Below are positions 1 to 7,904 of a stretch of DNA of 11,805 nt, piece after piece. Numbering within the stretch: position 1 is the first letter of the stretch; the number at the start of each line of letters is the position of its first letter. The stretch is from an uncultured Clostridia bacterium (GTDB lineage Bacteria > Bacillota_A > Clostridia > Christensenellales > Aristaeellaceae): assembly GCA_945871545.1 (NCBI GenBank), contig CAMBWJ010000026.1:1-11805 (forward strand), given 5' to 3'. The notes beneath the pieces were generated by a model, which was not told where the DNA came from, ran no database searches, and saw only the letters and a program-made list of their open reading frames with translations. Made by a program: the position numbers and the translations under genes.

Positions 1-562
1 CGCGGGCGATGTTGGAGATGATGCCGGCGAAGATCAGCAGGGAGATGCCGTTGCCAATGCCGTTCTCGGTGATGCGCTCACCGATCCACATGGCGATCGC
101 TGTACCTGCGGACAGGCAGAATGCGATGGTGATCAGGCCGAGGAACGCGTTGGTGGCGTTCGCCTTCAGGCCGATGGTCAGAGCGATTGCCTGCAGGAAG
201 GCCAGGCCCAGAGTGACGTAGCGGGTGATCTGCGCGATCTTCTTGCGGCCCTCTTCGCCCTCCTTCTGCATCTCTTCCAGCTTCGGGATCGCCACGCACA
301 GCAGCTGCATGATAATGCTCGCATTGATGTACGGGGTGATGCCCATCGCCATGACGGTGTACTGGGAGAGGTTGGAGCCGGTCATCGAGTTGATGAAGCC
401 CAGCAGAGAAACCTTCTCGAGTGCGGTTGCGATATAGGATGCATCGACGCCGGGAACCGGCACGAAGCACAGCAGACGATAGATCAGCAGCATTCCGATG
501 GTATACAGAATCTTTTTGCGGATCTCAACGACCTTCCATGCGTTCTTCAAGGTTTCGCGCAT
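1..562 (-). CDS. secY: Protein translocase subunit SecY, N-terminal part (runs off the left edge)
   Basis: SecY forms the membrane channel of the Sec translocase together with SecE and SecG. I translated 187 residues from an ATG at 560-562. Seen: a short amphipathic N-terminus (MRETLKNAWKVVEIRKK), a first membrane segment at about residues 18-36 ending in VPVPGVD, the conserved YTVMAMGITPYINASIIMQL segment at about 69-88, a cytoplasmic charged loop (KLEEMQKEGEEGRKK, 94-108), further hydrophobic segments at about 114-132 and 138-160, and the SecY signature NGIGNGISLLIFAGI at 167-181. The start lies one base beyond the rplO stop (TGA-C-ATG), with an AGAGGTG ribosome binding site inside the end of rplO, so translational coupling is likely. 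Location after rplO is the normal spc position. Only the first five or so membrane segments are in the window; the rest lies to the left of base 1. Confidence 0.97.
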   Translation of the reverse strand, partial: MRETLKNAWKVVEIRKKILYTIGMLLIYRLLCFVPVPGVDASYIATALEKVSLLGFINSMTGSNLSQYTVMAMGITPYINASIIMQLLCVAIPKLEEMQKEGEEGRKKIAQITRYVTLGLAFLQAIALTIGLKANATNAFLGLITIAFCLSAGTAIAMWIGERITENGIGNGISLLIFAGIISNIAR

Positions 563-563
563 G

Positions 564-1004
564 TCAGATCACCTCTGCTTTCCCGCCTGCCGCCTCGATC
601 TTCTCCTTCGCGGATGCAGTGAACTTGTTCGCCTGCACCGTGAGCTTCTTGGTCAGTTCGCCGTTGCCCATGATCTTCACGCCATCCTCAATCTTCTTGA
701 TGATGCCCATTTCGATCAGCTCAACGGGGGAAACAACCTGGCCGTCCTCGAAAACTTCGAGACGATCCACATTGATGGCCACGTATTCCGTGCGCCACTT
801 GTTGGTGAAGCCGCGCTTCGGAAGACGCATGGTCAGGGGCATCTGGCCGCCCTCGAATCCGGGACGCTTGCCGCCGCCGGAGCGGGCCTTTGCACCCTTG
901 TGACCCTTACCAGAGGTCTTGCCCAGGCCGGAACCAGTGCCGCGACCGAGACGCTTCGGAGCGGTGGTCGCTCCCACAGCGGGTTTCAAATCATGCAGTT
1001 TCAT
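564..1004 (-). CDS. rplO: 50S ribosomal protein L15
   Basis: L15 is a 23S rRNA-binding protein of the large subunit that joins late in assembly. The 146-residue product has the family layout: a glycine- and lysine-rich extended N-terminal half that threads through rRNA ([20 protein letters not shown] at about 20-39, then [20 protein letters not shown] at about 43-62), followed by a compact C-terminal domain with the expected VVSPVEL and [12 protein letters not shown] ending. Length is normal for the family. The ATG at 1002-1004 is preceded by an AGGAGG site (1013-1018). It lies 14 bases after rpmD, and its stop is one base from the secY start. Nothing unusual is seen. Confidence 0.98.
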   Translation of the reverse strand: MKLHDLKPAVGATTAPKRLGRGTGSGLGKTSGKGHKGAKARSGGGKRPGFEGGQMPLTMRLPKRGFTNKWRTEYVAINVDRLEVFEDGQVVSPVELIEMGIIKKIEDGVKIMGNGELTKKLTVQANKFTASAKEKIEAAGGKAEVI

Positions 1005-1018
1005 GTTTCTCGGCCTCC

Positions 1019-1201
1019 TTAGTCCTGAATCTCTTCGACCTTGACCATGTGCTTGACCTTGAAGATCATGCCGCGAACCGCTGCATTGTCTTCCTTCACG
1101 ACGCTGTGGCCGATCTTGTGAAGACCCAGCGCTTCGATGGTTGCGATCTGGTCCTTCAGGCAGGCGATGGTGGATTTGGTCTGCGTAATTTTAAGCTTCA
1201 T
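1019..1201 (-). CDS. rpmD: 50S ribosomal protein L30
   Basis: L30 is a small large-subunit protein with a compact alpha/beta fold. The 60-residue product begins [18 protein letters not shown], which matches the bacterial L30 pattern of a beta strand, then a segment with a conserved position for K/R and a helix ([18 protein letters not shown]), then a final strand ending in VKVEEIQD. Length is typical (58-61). The gene sits between rpsE and rplO, its standard place, 14 bases after rpsE with a GGGAGGA ribosome binding site at about 1209-1215. The ATG is at 1199-1201. Confidence 0.97.
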   Translation of the reverse strand: MKLKITQTKSTIACLKDQIATIEALGLHKIGHSVVKEDNAAVRGMIFKVKHMVKVEEIQD

Positions 1202-1215
1202 GTGCGTATCCTCCC

Positions 1216-1713
1216 TTAACCGAGCAGCTCTTCGACGGTCTTGCCGCGCAGCTTAGCAACCTGTTCGGCGGAACGCATCTGGCTGAGTCCTTCAAGGGTC
1301 GCCCGAACAACGTTGATCTTGTTGTTGGAGCCGATGGACTTGGTGACGATGTTCTTGATGCCGCAGGCCTCGAGAACGTCACGCACCGGGCCGCCGGCGA
1401 TGACGCCGGTACCTTCCGGAGCGGGCATCATCTTGACGCGGGCGGTGCCGAACACACCGACGACCTCGTGGGGAATGGTGGTGCCGTTGAGCGGGACGGT
1501 GATCATCTGCTTCTTGGCATCCTCGGTTCCCTTGCGGATTGCTTCGGGAATTTCAACTGCCTTGCCCATGCCGCAGCCGACGCGACCCTTCTCGTCGCCG
1601 ACGACCATCAGCGCGGAGAATCGCATGTTGCGGCCGCCCTTGACGGTCTTGGATACGCGATTCACTGCAACCAGTTTCTCTTTGAATTCGCTAACTTGCT
1701 CATTGCGCTGCAT
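1216..1713 (-). CDS. rpsE: 30S ribosomal protein S5
   Basis: S5 is a small-subunit protein at the mRNA entry side that contributes to decoding accuracy. It has an N-terminal double-stranded-RNA-binding-like domain ([40 protein letters not shown]) and a C-terminal S5 fold ([37 protein letters not shown], ending [12 protein letters not shown]). I chose the ATG at 1711-1713 (product begins [10 protein letters not shown], 165 residues). An in-frame ATG lies three codons upstream at 1720-1722, but it is only 2 bases from the AGGAGG site at 1725-1730, too close for normal initiation, whereas 1713 is 11 bases away. The gene follows rplR by about 20 bases and precedes rpmD by 14. The family assignment is certain; the start is the only open question. 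Confidence 0.96.
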   Translation of the reverse strand: MQRNEQVSEFKEKLVAVNRVSKTVKGGRNMRFSALMVVGDEKGRVGCGMGKAVEIPEAIRKGTEDAKKQMITVPLNGTTIPHEVVGVFGTARVKMMPAPEGTGVIAGGPVRDVLEACGIKNIVTKSIGSNNKINVVRATLEGLSQMRSAEQVAKLRGKTVEELLG

Positions 1714-1733
1714 TGCGTTCATATCCTCCTTTA

Positions 1734-2102
1734 TTAGAAGTCCAGACCGCCTTCGCGAGCGCCAGCTGCCAGCTCGGCTACGCGACCGGTGTAGATGTAG
1801 CCACCGCGATCAAAGACCACAGTCTTGATGCCTGCTGCGATGGCGCGTTCTGCCACGACCTTGCCCACGATCTTCGCGGCGCCCTTCTTGTCGGCCTCTG
1901 CAACCTGAGAAGCGATTTCCTTCTCTACGGTAGAAGCGGCTGCCAGGGTGTTGCCCGCCAGATCATCAATGATCTGAGCATAGATGTGCTTGTTGCTGCG
2001 ATATACGCACAGGCGCGGACGAGCGGGCGTCCCGCTGATCTTCCTGCGTACACGCTCATGACGGATCTTACGAATTTCGTTGCGATCACGCTTACTGAAC
2101 AT
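1734..2102 (-). CDS. rplR: 50S ribosomal protein L18
   Basis: L18 binds 5S rRNA together with L5 and L25-type proteins and helps place it on the central protuberance. The 122-residue product has the basic N-terminus that contacts 5S rRNA ([20 protein letters not shown]), followed by the conserved [20 protein letters not shown] (about 24-43), the VGKVVAERA helix region, and the family ending in which [18 protein letters not shown] and REGGLDF are diagnostic. Length is normal. The ATG at 2100-2102 has a GGGAGGT-type ribosome binding site about 8 bases upstream. It lies between rplF (18-base gap) and rpsE in the standard spc order. Confidence 0.98.
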   Translation of the reverse strand: MFSKRDRNEIRKIRHERVRRKISGTPARPRLCVYRSNKHIYAQIIDDLAGNTLAAASTVEKEIASQVAEADKKGAAKIVGKVVAERAIAAGIKTVVFDRGGYIYTGRVAELAAGAREGGLDF

Positions 2103-2120
2103 TTGCGGTTACCTCCCTCT

Positions 2121-2672
2121 TTATTTCTTACCGGCCTTGCCTTCCTTGCGGCGGACGTATTCGTTCTCATAGCGGATGCCCTTGCCATGATAGGGTTCGG
2201 GCTCGCGGATGGCGCGAATATCAGCAGCGATTGCGCCTACGGCCTGCTTGTCGATGCCCTTGACAACGATCTTGGTGCCGGACTTGTCCGGGCAGTCAAA
2301 CTCGATGCCGGCGGGGGCGTCAACGATCACGGGATGGGAATAACCGATGGCGATGGTCAGCTGGTTCTTGTTCCACTCGGAAACCTTGTAACCGACGCCT
2401 TCCATCGTGAGCACCTTTTCAAAGCCCTTGGTAACGCCAACGACCATGTTGTTGATCAGGGAGCGATACAAACCATGCAGCGAACGGTGCGGCTTGCTGT
2501 CGGACGGACGGGAAACGATCACTTCGTTGCCAACCAGCTCGACTTTGATATCCTTATTTACCTTCTGATTCAGTTCACCCTTGGGGCCCTTGACGGTGAC
2601 GACGTTGTCCGCGTCCACGGTCACGGTGACGCCTGCAGGTACCGGAATCGGAAGTCTACCGATACGAGACAT
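2121..2672 (-). CDS. rplF: 50S ribosomal protein L6
   Basis: L6 binds near the sarcin-ricin loop of 23S rRNA, by the factor-binding site, and is made of two tandem copies of the same fold. Seen: MSRIGRLPIPVPAGVTVTV at the start, VKGPKGEL in the first domain, RSLHGLYRSLINNMVVGVTK linking the domains (about 63-82), LTIAIGYSHPVIVDAPAGI and TKIVVKGIDKQAVGAIAADI in the second, and the family-defining C-terminus EPYHGKGIRYENEYVRRKEG, KAGKK. The length of 183 is at the usual value of 175-185. The ATG at 2670-2672 follows a GGAGGT site. The gene is 21 bases after rpsH and 18 before rplR. Confidence 0.98.
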   Translation of the reverse strand: MSRIGRLPIPVPAGVTVTVDADNVVTVKGPKGELNQKVNKDIKVELVGNEVIVSRPSDSKPHRSLHGLYRSLINNMVVGVTKGFEKVLTMEGVGYKVSEWNKNQLTIAIGYSHPVIVDAPAGIEFDCPDKSGTKIVVKGIDKQAVGAIAADIRAIREPEPYHGKGIRYENEYVRRKEGKAGKK

Positions 2673-2693
2673 TCTATTGCACCTCCAACTCTC

Positions 2694-3092
2694 TTACCAA
2701 ATGTAGGCCAGAACTTCGCCGCCAATGCCGGCATTGCGGGCTTCCTTGTCGGTCATCACGCCCTTGGACGTGGACAGGATCGCAATGCCCAGGCCGCCGA
2801 GAACCTTCGGGATCTCGTCGTTCTTGGCGTAGACGCGCAGACCAGGCTTGGAAATGCGCTTGAGTCCCTTGATAACGGATTCCTTGCCCTGAGCGTACTT
2901 CAGGGTGATTTTGATCTGGCCCTGCAGGCCATCATCGATAGTATCCACGGCCTTGATGAAGCCTTCGTCGAGCAGGATCTTGGCGATCGCCTTCTTCATG
3001 TTGGAAGCAGGGAGCGTCACACTGTCGTGTCTGGCAATCAGTCCGTTACGGATTCTGGTCAGCATATCCGCGATGGGATCGTTAATAACCAT
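2694..3092 (-). CDS. rpsH: 30S ribosomal protein S8
   Basis: S8 is a primary 16S rRNA-binding protein of the central domain; in Escherichia coli it also represses spc mRNA translation by binding near the rplE start. The 132-residue product begins [20 protein letters not shown], the typical S8 start, and carries the conserved [20 protein letters not shown] and [20 protein letters not shown], ending with [14 protein letters not shown]-(A/C)-Y-(I/V)-W is the family C-terminus. Length is normal. ATG at 3090-3092, with an AAAGGAGG site about 7 bases upstream. It lies 26 bases after rpsZ. I saw no clear S8 operator mimic around the rplE start, but I cannot fold the RNA here. Confidence 0.98.
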   Translation of the reverse strand: MVINDPIADMLTRIRNGLIARHDSVTLPASNMKKAIAKILLDEGFIKAVDTIDDGLQGQIKITLKYAQGKESVIKGLKRISKPGLRVYAKNDEIPKVLGGLGIAILSTSKGVMTDKEARNAGIGGEVLAYIW

Positions 3093-3118
3093 TTTTAAAC
3101 CTCCTTTGAATTGCCAGT

Positions 3119-3304
3119 TTACCAGCTCGCCTTACGCACGCCCGGGATCTGGCCTGCATAGGCCAGTTCGCGGAAGCAAACGCGGCAAACGCCATACTTG
3201 CGGAGCACGGAATGGGGACGTCCGCAGATACGGCAGCGGGTGTAGGCGCGGGTGGAGAACTTCGCAGGACGAGCCTGCTTAACCTTCATGCTAGTCTTAG
3301 CCAC
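3119..3304 (-). CDS. rpsZ: 30S ribosomal protein S14, zinc-binding type Z
   Basis: S14 sits in the 30S head and is required late in assembly. This is the short zinc form: 61 residues, with four cysteines C24, C27, C40 and C43 ([10 protein letters not shown] and [11 protein letters not shown]) that hold one zinc ion, and the invariant ending [11 protein letters not shown]. The long zinc-free form found in many bacteria is about 90-100 residues and lacks these cysteines. The start is GTG at 3302-3304 (GTG GCT AAG ACT AGC ATG), chosen because the product then begins [10 protein letters not shown] like its homologues and because a perfect AAGGAGG (3314-3320) sits 9 bases upstream. The ATG five codons later has no such spacing. 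The symbol rpsN is also used for this gene. Confidence 0.97.
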   Translation of the reverse strand: MAKTSMKVKQARPAKFSTRAYTRCRICGRPHSVLRKYGVCRVCFRELAYAGQIPGVRKASW

Positions 3305-3323
3305 GCTGATTTTCCTCCTTCAA

Positions 3324-3863
3324 TCAGGCCTGGAACGGCATGCCCAGCAGGCGAAGCAGTTCCTTGGCTTCCTCGTCGGTCTTCGCGGTGGTGACGAAGC
3401 ACATCTCCATGCCGCGGATCTTTTCAACCTTGTCGTACTCGATCTCCGGGAAGATCAGCTGCTCGCGAACGCCCAGGGCGTAGTTGCCGCGGCCGTCGAA
3501 GGCCTTGGCGGACACGCCGCGGAAGTCGCGCACGCGGGGGAGCACGATGCTGACGAGCTTGTCGGCGAACTCATACATGCGCTCGCCGCGGAGGGTCACC
3601 TTCGCGCCAACGTTCATGCCGGCGCGCAGCTTGAAGTTCGCGATGGACTTCTTGGACTTGGTCACCAAGGGCTTCTGGCCCGCGATGGTCGCCAGTTCCG
3701 TAACCGCCAGCTCCAGCGCCTTGGCGTTGTCCTTGCAATCGCCCAGGCCCATGTTGATAACGATCTTCTCCAGACGCGGAATCTCCATCACGTTCTTGTA
3801 CTGGAACTTCTGCTGAAGTGCCGGCACAACCTCCGCGCGGTACTTTTCCTGTAATCTAGTCAC
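3324..3863 (-). CDS. rplE: 50S ribosomal protein L5
   Basis: L5 binds 5S rRNA and forms part of the central protuberance, contacting the P-site tRNA and S13. The 179-residue product carries the family core in order: [20 protein letters not shown] (31-50), [20 protein letters not shown] (61-80), [19 protein letters not shown] (81-99), then [20 protein letters not shown] (110-129) with [15 protein letters not shown], and the ending [14 protein letters not shown]. Length matches the usual 178-180. The start codon is GTG at 3861-3863; an AAGGAGG site (3873-3879) lies 9 bases upstream and a nearby ATG at 3868-3870 is out of frame. It lies between rplX (17-base gap) and rpsZ (19-base gap). Confidence 0.98.
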   Translation of the reverse strand: MTRLQEKYRAEVVPALQQKFQYKNVMEIPRLEKIVINMGLGDCKDNAKALELAVTELATIAGQKPLVTKSKKSIANFKLRAGMNVGAKVTLRGERMYEFADKLVSIVLPRVRDFRGVSAKAFDGRGNYALGVREQLIFPEIEYDKVEKIRGMEMCFVTTAKTDEEAKELLRLLGMPFQA

Positions 3864-3880
3864 TGCGCATATCCTCCTTC

Positions 3881-4210
3881 TCAGTTGTCAAACGCAGCGC
3901 CGCACTTCTTGCAAATGCGAACCTTGCGCGCCTTCTCGCCTTCGGTGAACTTGTGCGCGATGCGAGTGGGCTTCTTGCACTTCGGGCATACGAGCATGAC
4001 TTTGCAGGCGGGGATGGCGGCTTCCTGTTCGATGATGCCGCCCTGCATACCCTGTCCACGGGGCTTCTGGTGCTTCTTCACCATCGCGACGCCTTCAACG
4101 ACGATCTTGCCCTTGGAGGGATAGGCCTTCTGAACCTTGCCGGTCTTGCCTTTATCTTCGCCGGACATCACCATGACGGTATCGCCGGTCTTAACAAACA
4201 GATTGTTCAT
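3881..4210 (-). CDS. rplX: 50S ribosomal protein L24 (zinc-ribbon form)
   Basis: L24 initiates large-subunit assembly by binding the 5' domain of 23S rRNA. The N-terminal KOW motif is clear ([20 protein letters not shown], about 6-25, then [14 protein letters not shown]). The C-terminal part carries two CxxC pairs, C75/C78 ([11 protein letters not shown]) and C100/C103 ([10 protein letters not shown]), which look like an intact zinc ribbon; many L24 proteins have lost these cysteines, as is known for several ribosomal families with zinc-plus and zinc-minus forms. An extra C69 is probably not a ligand. Length 109 is normal to slightly long. ATG at 4208-4210; a GGAGGAA site lies about 8 bases upstream in the 16-base gap after rplN. 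Confidence 0.97.
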   Translation of the reverse strand: MNNLFVKTGDTVMVMSGEDKGKTGKVQKAYPSKGKIVVEGVAMVKKHQKPRGQGMQGGIIEQEAAIPACKVMLVCPKCKKPTRIAHKFTEGEKARKVRICKKCGAAFDN

Positions 4211-4226
4211 ATTTGTCGTTCCTCCA

Positions 4227-4595
4227 TTACAGCACTTCGGGAGCCAGGGAGACGATCTTCATATAATCCTTCTCGCGGAGCTCGCGTGCCACAGGCCCAA
4301 AGATGCGGGTGCCCTTGGGCTGCTTCTGGTCGTTGATGATAACCGCTGCGTTGTCATCGAAGCGGATATAGGTGCCGTCGGGACGGCGATACTGCTTCTT
4401 GGTGCGTACGATGACGGCCTTGACGACCTCGCCCTTCTTCACTGCGCCGCCGGGGGTCGCAGACTTCACAGAAGCGACGATCACATCGCCAACGCCAGCC
4501 GTGCGGCGGAAAGAGCCGCCCAGCACGCGGAAGCACATGATTTCCTTTGCGCCGGAGTTATCGGCCACCTTCAAACGAGTTTGAGGCTGAATCAT
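4227..4595 (-). CDS. rplN: 50S ribosomal protein L14
   Basis: L14 is a highly conserved five-stranded barrel protein at the subunit interface, contacting 16S helix 14 and the assembly silencing factor RsfS in many bacteria. The 122-residue product is a textbook match: [20 protein letters not shown] at the start, [20 protein letters not shown] (24-43), [35 protein letters not shown] (77-96), then [20 protein letters not shown] and LAPEVL at the end. ATG at 4593-4595 with an AAGGAGGAAG ribosome binding site (about 4601-4610). It opens the spc part of the cluster, 30 bases after rpsQ, with no visible promoter in that gap. Confidence 0.99.
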   Translation of the reverse strand: MIQPQTRLKVADNSGAKEIMCFRVLGGSFRRTAGVGDVIVASVKSATPGGAVKKGEVVKAVIVRTKKQYRRPDGTYIRFDDNAAVIINDQKQPKGTRIFGPVARELREKDYMKIVSLAPEVL

Positions 4596-4625
4596 TTTTT
4601 CTTCCTCCTTGTCTGGTTAATCGGC

Positions 4626-4886
4626 TTACTTCGCCTTTTCGATGATCTCAACAAGACGCCAGCGCTTGTCCTTGGACAGCGGGCGGGTCTCCATGATGCG
4701 AACGGTGTCGCCGATGCCGCACTCGTTCTTCTCGTCATGGGCCTTGATCTTGATGGTACGGTTCATGATTTTGCCGTACAGCGGGTGCTTCACGCGGGTA
4801 CGAATCTCAACTACGATGGTCTTGTCCATCTTGTCGGAAACAACCACGCCGGTACGAGTTTTACGCAATGCTCTTACTTCAGCCAT
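4626..4886 (-). CDS. rpsQ: 30S ribosomal protein S17
   Basis: S17 is a primary binder of the 5' domain of 16S rRNA with an OB fold. The 86-residue product carries the S17 features [20 protein letters not shown] (about 11-30), [20 protein letters not shown] (33-52), and [20 protein letters not shown] (58-77), the last being the family signature, ending LVEIIEKAK. Length is normal. ATG at 4884-4886, with an AGGAGG site about 10 bases upstream in the 14-base gap after rpmC. Nothing unusual is seen. Confidence 0.98.
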   Translation of the reverse strand: MAEVRALRKTRTGVVVSDKMDKTIVVEIRTRVKHPLYGKIMNRTIKIKAHDEKNECGIGDTVRIMETRPLSKDKRWRLVEIIEKAK

Positions 4887-4900
4887 TTTGTGTTGCCTCC

Positions 4901-5113
4901 TTATGCCTTGCCGGCCATTTCACGCTGACGCATGATGGTCTTGACTCGTGCGATGTCCTTCTTGCACTCGCGGATCGCCGCGGTGTTCTCGAGCTGACCG
5001 GTCGCCAGCTGGAAGCGCAGGTTCAGAAGCTCGCTCTTCTTGGCCTTCAGGTCGGTTTCGAGCTCGGCCAGGGTCTTCTGCTTCAGGTTGTTCAGTTCGT
5101 CCTTAGTCTTCAC
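4901..5113 (-). CDS. rpmC: 50S ribosomal protein L29
   Basis: L29 is a small helical hairpin next to L23 at the tunnel exit, where it contributes to docking of exit-site factors. The 70-residue product begins [20 protein letters not shown] and shows two long helices with the conserved [20 protein letters not shown] (about 29-48) and [17 protein letters not shown]. The start codon is GTG at 5111-5113, overlapping the rplP stop by four bases (GTGA), which implies translational coupling. A GGTGGTGA sequence lies upstream, weaker than the AGGAGG of the neighbours and consistent with coupled re-initiation. Length is at the upper end of the usual 62-70 residues. Confidence 0.97.
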   Translation of the reverse strand: MKTKDELNNLKQKTLAELETDLKAKKSELLNLRFQLATGQLENTAAIRECKKDIARVKTIMRQREMAGKA

Positions 5114-5544
5114 TGCTCGTCACCACCAATCTTTTCAACTTCACGCTTGATCACCTTGGACTTGATGGGCAGCTTGTGGGAAGCCAGACGCAGTGCTTCG
5201 CGGGCAACCTCTTCGGAAACGCCCTTGATCTCGAACAGCACGCGACCGGGCTTGATCACTGCGACCCAGTACTCCGGAGCGCCCTTACCGGAACCCATTC
5301 GGGTCTCAGCCGGCTTTGCAGTCACAGGCTTGTCCGGGAAAATCTTGATCCACACCTGGCCACCGCGCTTGGTGTAGCGGGTCATGGCCTGACGGGCGGC
5401 TTCGATCTGATTGGAGGTGATCCAGCCGGGCTGGGTTGCAACCAGGCCGTAATCGCCGTAAGCGAGGAAATTGCCGCGCTGGGCCTTGCCCTTCATGCGG
5501 CCGCGCATCTGCTTGCGATGCTTAACTCTCTTGGGCATCAGCAT
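5110..5544 (-). CDS. rplP: 50S ribosomal protein L16
   Basis: L16 organises the A-tRNA site of the large subunit and is essential late in assembly. Seen in the 144 residues: [20 protein letters not shown] at the start, [20 protein letters not shown] (30-49), [20 protein letters not shown] (50-69), [20 protein letters not shown] (79-98), and [20 protein letters not shown] in the C-terminal helix. The first ATG (5542-5544) was chosen rather than the second, two codons later, because AGGAGG (5555-5560) is 10 bases upstream of the first and because Firmicutes L16 typically starts M-L-(L/M)-P-K-R. It lies 3 bases after rpsC and overlaps rpmC by 4. Confidence 0.98.
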   Translation of the reverse strand: MLMPKRVKHRKQMRGRMKGKAQRGNFLAYGDYGLVATQPGWITSNQIEAARQAMTRYTKRGGQVWIKIFPDKPVTAKPAETRMGSGKGAPEYWVAVIKPGRVLFEIKGVSEEVAREALRLASHKLPIKSKVIKREVEKIGGDEQ

Positions 5545-5547
5545 GAC

Positions 5548-6351
5548 TTATTTTCCTCCTTCCTTAGCTTCGGTTCTGTCGTTGTTGCGGGGTGCGCGCT
5601 CGCCACGCTCGCCGCGATTGTTGTTGCGGTCGAAGCGGCGACGGCCTTCACGGCGATTGCCGGTGCCGTTGAGCGTGGATTCGCTCATCGCGTTGACCAG
5701 CTTGGAGCCCTTGTTTTCCTTGGTCGGGAGAACCTGGCCCTTGTAGATCCACACCTTGACGCCGATGCGGCCGTAGGTCGTCTTGGCCTCAGCGAAGCCA
5801 TAGTCGATGTGGGCGCGCAGGGTCTGAAGCGGGATGGAACCCTCGTGGTAGCCCTCGGAACGCGCGATATCGGCGCCGCCCAGACGGCCGGACACGGTGG
5901 TCTTGATTCCCTTGGCGCCGCTCTTCATGGCGCGACCGATCGTCTGCTTCATGGCACGACGGAAGGAGACGCGCTTTTCGAGCTGCTGGGCGATGTTTTC
6001 GGCGACCAGCTGAGCGTCGATGTCGGGGTTCTTGATCTCGATGATGTCGAGCTGAACCTGCTTGCCGGTGAACTCCTCAACTTCCTTCTTGAGGGCTTCC
6101 ACGCCGGCTCCGCCCTTGCCGATGACGATGCCCGGCTTTGCGGTGTAGACGATCACGTGAAGCTTTTCTCCGGCGCGCTGAAGATCGATGTGGGAGATAC
6201 CCGCCTGATTCAGCTTTTCCTTGAGCATCTTGCGGAGGTTGTAGTCCTCGATAAGATTGTTGGAGAAATCCTTCTTCCCTGCGTACCACTTGGTGCTCCA
6301 GTCAATGATAACACCAACACGTGCGCCATGGGGATTTACTTTCTGTCCCAT
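5548..6351 (-). CDS. rpsC: 30S ribosomal protein S3, with a charged C-terminal tail
   Basis: S3 lies in the 30S head at the mRNA entry tunnel and takes part in the ribosomal helicase activity. Seen: [20 protein letters not shown] at the start, a KH domain with its GXXG loop at residues 78-81 ([13 protein letters not shown]), [20 protein letters not shown] (116-135), [20 protein letters not shown] (155-174), and [17 protein letters not shown] (193-209), which ends the conserved fold. The product is 267 residues; the family is usually about 210-235. The excess is a low-complexity tail from about residue 212, rich in Arg, Asn, Glu and Gly ([20 protein letters not shown]). ATG at 6349-6351 with GGGAGG (6359-6364) 7 bases away; it lies 13 bases after rplV. 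Confidence 0.98.
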   Translation of the reverse strand: MGQKVNPHGARVGVIIDWSTKWYAGKKDFSNNLIEDYNLRKMLKEKLNQAGISHIDLQRAGEKLHVIVYTAKPGIVIGKGGAGVEALKKEVEEFTGKQVQLDIIEIKNPDIDAQLVAENIAQQLEKRVSFRRAMKQTIGRAMKSGAKGIKTTVSGRLGGADIARSEGYHEGSIPLQTLRAHIDYGFAEAKTTYGRIGVKVWIYKGQVLPTKENKGSKLVNAMSESTLNGTGNRREGRRRFDRNNNRGERGERAPRNNDRTEAKEGGK

Positions 6352-6364
6352 TTTAAATCCTCCC

Positions 6365-6748
6365 TCACTTCTGGTCGAGCACGATCGTAATGTGGCTGGT
6401 GTGCTTCTTGATCATGTCTGCACGACCGTGGGAACGCGCCCAGTATCTCTTGAGCGTCGGACCCTGATTTGCGTAAACTTCCGCAACATACAGGGTGGAG
6501 CGATCCATCTCCAGATTGTTCTCTGCATTCGCAATCGCGGAATTCAGGAGCTTTTCAACAACCGGAGCTGCCGCCTTGGGCGTGAACTTCAAAATCGCAA
6601 GAGCCTGGTCCACCTGCTTGCCGCGGATCAGGTCGACGACGATCTTCACCTTGCGGGGAGCAACGCGAACGTACTTGACAGTTGCATGCGGGCGCTTGTC
6701 AGCATTTGCCTTGCGCGCAGCTGCCTTCTCTTTTACACGAGTTGCCAT
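6365..6748 (-). CDS. rplV: 50S ribosomal protein L22
   Basis: L22 lines the nascent-peptide tunnel: its long beta hairpin, with L4, makes the constriction. The 127-residue product has a basic N-terminal extension ([20 protein letters not shown]), then the conserved [20 protein letters not shown] (24-43), [13 protein letters not shown], and the hairpin segment [20 protein letters not shown] (95-114), ending [13 protein letters not shown]. In most homologues the hairpin reads GPTLKR-x-x-PRA-x-GRA; here the P-R-A is A-R-S, a modest divergence. ATG at 6746-6748; AAGGAGA (6757-6763) is 8 bases upstream. It sits 18 bases after rpsS. Confidence 0.98.
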   Translation of the reverse strand: MATRVKEKAAARKANADKRPHATVKYVRVAPRKVKIVVDLIRGKQVDQALAILKFTPKAAAPVVEKLLNSAIANAENNLEMDRSTLYVAEVYANQGPTLKRYWARSHGRADMIKKHTSHITIVLDQK

Positions 6749-6766
6749 ATCTTTTCTCTCCTTCCG

Positions 6767-7045
6767 TTACTTGCGGGATGACGCTTTTTCACCGGCGTGT
6801 CCCCTGAAAGTACGGGTGGGGGCGAATTCGCCGAACTTGTGTCCGACCATATCCTCGGTCACGTAGACCGGAACATGCCTGCGGCCGTCATGGACGGCAA
6901 CCGTATGTCCGATGAACTGCGGGAAAATGGTGGAAGAGCGGGACCAGGTCTTGAGAACCTTCTTCTCGCCGGCCGCATTCAGTTCCTCAACGCGCTTCAG
7001 CAGCACAGGCTGAATGAACGGGCCCTTCTTAACAGATCTGCTCAT
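6767..7045 (-). CDS. rpsS: 30S ribosomal protein S19
   Basis: S19 sits in the 30S head next to S13 and contacts tRNA and the large subunit. The 92-residue product is very typical: [20 protein letters not shown], then [20 protein letters not shown] (32-51), [20 protein letters not shown] (52-71), [20 protein letters not shown] at 7043-7045, with AAAGGAGG (7055-7062) 9 bases upstream in a 22-base gap after rplB. Length is normal and I see nothing unusual. Confidence 0.99.
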   Translation of the reverse strand: MSRSVKKGPFIQPVLLKRVEELNAAGEKKVLKTWSRSSTIFPQFIGHTVAVHDGRRHVPVYVTEDMVGHKFGEFAPTRTFRGHAGEKASSRK

Positions 7046-7067
7046 TAAGGTTTGCCTCCTTTCAGGC

Positions 7068-7904
7068 TTACTTCTTCTTAGACTTTCTGCTGACGATCAG
7101 CTTGTCAGAGTACTTGCGATGCTTGCGGGTCTTGACGCCCTGGGTCTTCTTGCCCCACGGGGACATCGGAGCAGGCATGCCGACCGGGGACTTGCCTTCG
7201 CCGCCGCCGTGCGGATGGTCGCAGGGGTTCATGACCACGCCGCGGACGGTGGGACGGATGCCCATGTGGCGGGAACGGCCGGCCTTACCGACGCGGACGT
7301 TGGAGTGGTCGGTGTTGCCAACCTGGCCGACGGTCGCGCGGGCGTTCATTGCCACCTTGCGAACCTCGCCGGAGGGCAGGCGGACCTGCGCATAGGCGCC
7401 TTCCTTGGCCATCAGCTGGGCAGCGGTGCCGGCGGAGCGAACCATCTGGCCGCCGCGGCCGACCTTGATCTCAACGTTGTGGATCAGGGTGCCCAGCGGG
7501 ATGTTCTCGATCGGCAGGCAGTTGCCGGGCTTGATGTCGGCGTCGGGGCCGCTCATCACGGTGTCGCCAACCTTGAGGCCCAGAGGAGCCAGGATGTAGC
7601 GCTTCTCGCCGTCTGCGTAGTACAGCAGAGCGATGAAGCAGGTGCGGTTCGGATCGTACTCGATGGCCTTGACGGTCGCCGGGATGCCGTCCTTGTTGCG
7701 CTTGAAGTCAATGATACGATACTTTCTGCGTGCGCCGCCGCCCTGATGACGAACGGTGATCTTGCCGTGATGGTTGCGGCCAGCCTTGTGACGCAGATCG
7801 GTCACCAGAGAGCGCTCGGGCTCCTTCTTGGTGATCTCTTCGAAGGTCAGAACCGACATGAAGCGCCGTGCGGGCGAAGTCGGCTTGTACACTCGAATTG
7901 CCAT
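7068..7904 (-). CDS. rplB: 50S ribosomal protein L2
   Basis: L2 is needed for subunit joining, tRNA binding and peptidyl-transferase activity. The 278-residue product carries the expected order: [40 protein letters not shown] (42-61), an OB-type segment with [20 protein letters not shown] (107-126), [20 protein letters not shown] (127-146), [20 protein letters not shown], and the signature [16 protein letters not shown] (225-240), whose conserved histidine H230 corresponds to the functionally important His of E. coli L2. The ATG at 7902-7904 was chosen because homologues begin MA(I/L)-K/R-x-Y-P and GGGGAG lies upstream; an in-frame ATG at 7953-7955 would add 17 unconserved residues and has no good binding site. 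It follows an unusually long 101-base gap after rplW. Confidence 0.98.
   Translation of the reverse strand: MAIRVYKPTSPARRFMSVLTFEEITKKEPERSLVTDLRHKAGRNHHGKITVRHQGGGARRKYRIIDFKRNKDGIPATVKAIEYDPNRTCFIALLYYADGEKRYILAPLGLKVGDTVMSGPDADIKPGNCLPIENIPLGTLIHNVEIKVGRGGQMVRSAGTAAQLMAKEGAYAQVRLPSGEVRKVAMNARATVGQVGNTDHSNVRVGKAGRSRHMGIRPTVRGVVMNPCDHPHGGGEGKSPVGMPAPMSPWGKKTQGVKTRKHRKYSDKLIVSRKSKKK

Noticed and set aside
1713..3098. Plus-strand open frame of 461 codons across rplR, rplF and rpsH
   Set aside because: It lies entirely opposite genuine ribosomal protein genes, has no recognisable domain and no ribosome binding site; GC-rich genes with strong codon bias leave such open antisense frames.
5176..6390. 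Plus-strand open frame of 404 codons opposite rplP and rpsC
   Set aside because: Antisense shadow of two clearly identified genes; its leucine/alanine/aspartate-rich translation is typical of reverse-frame reading.
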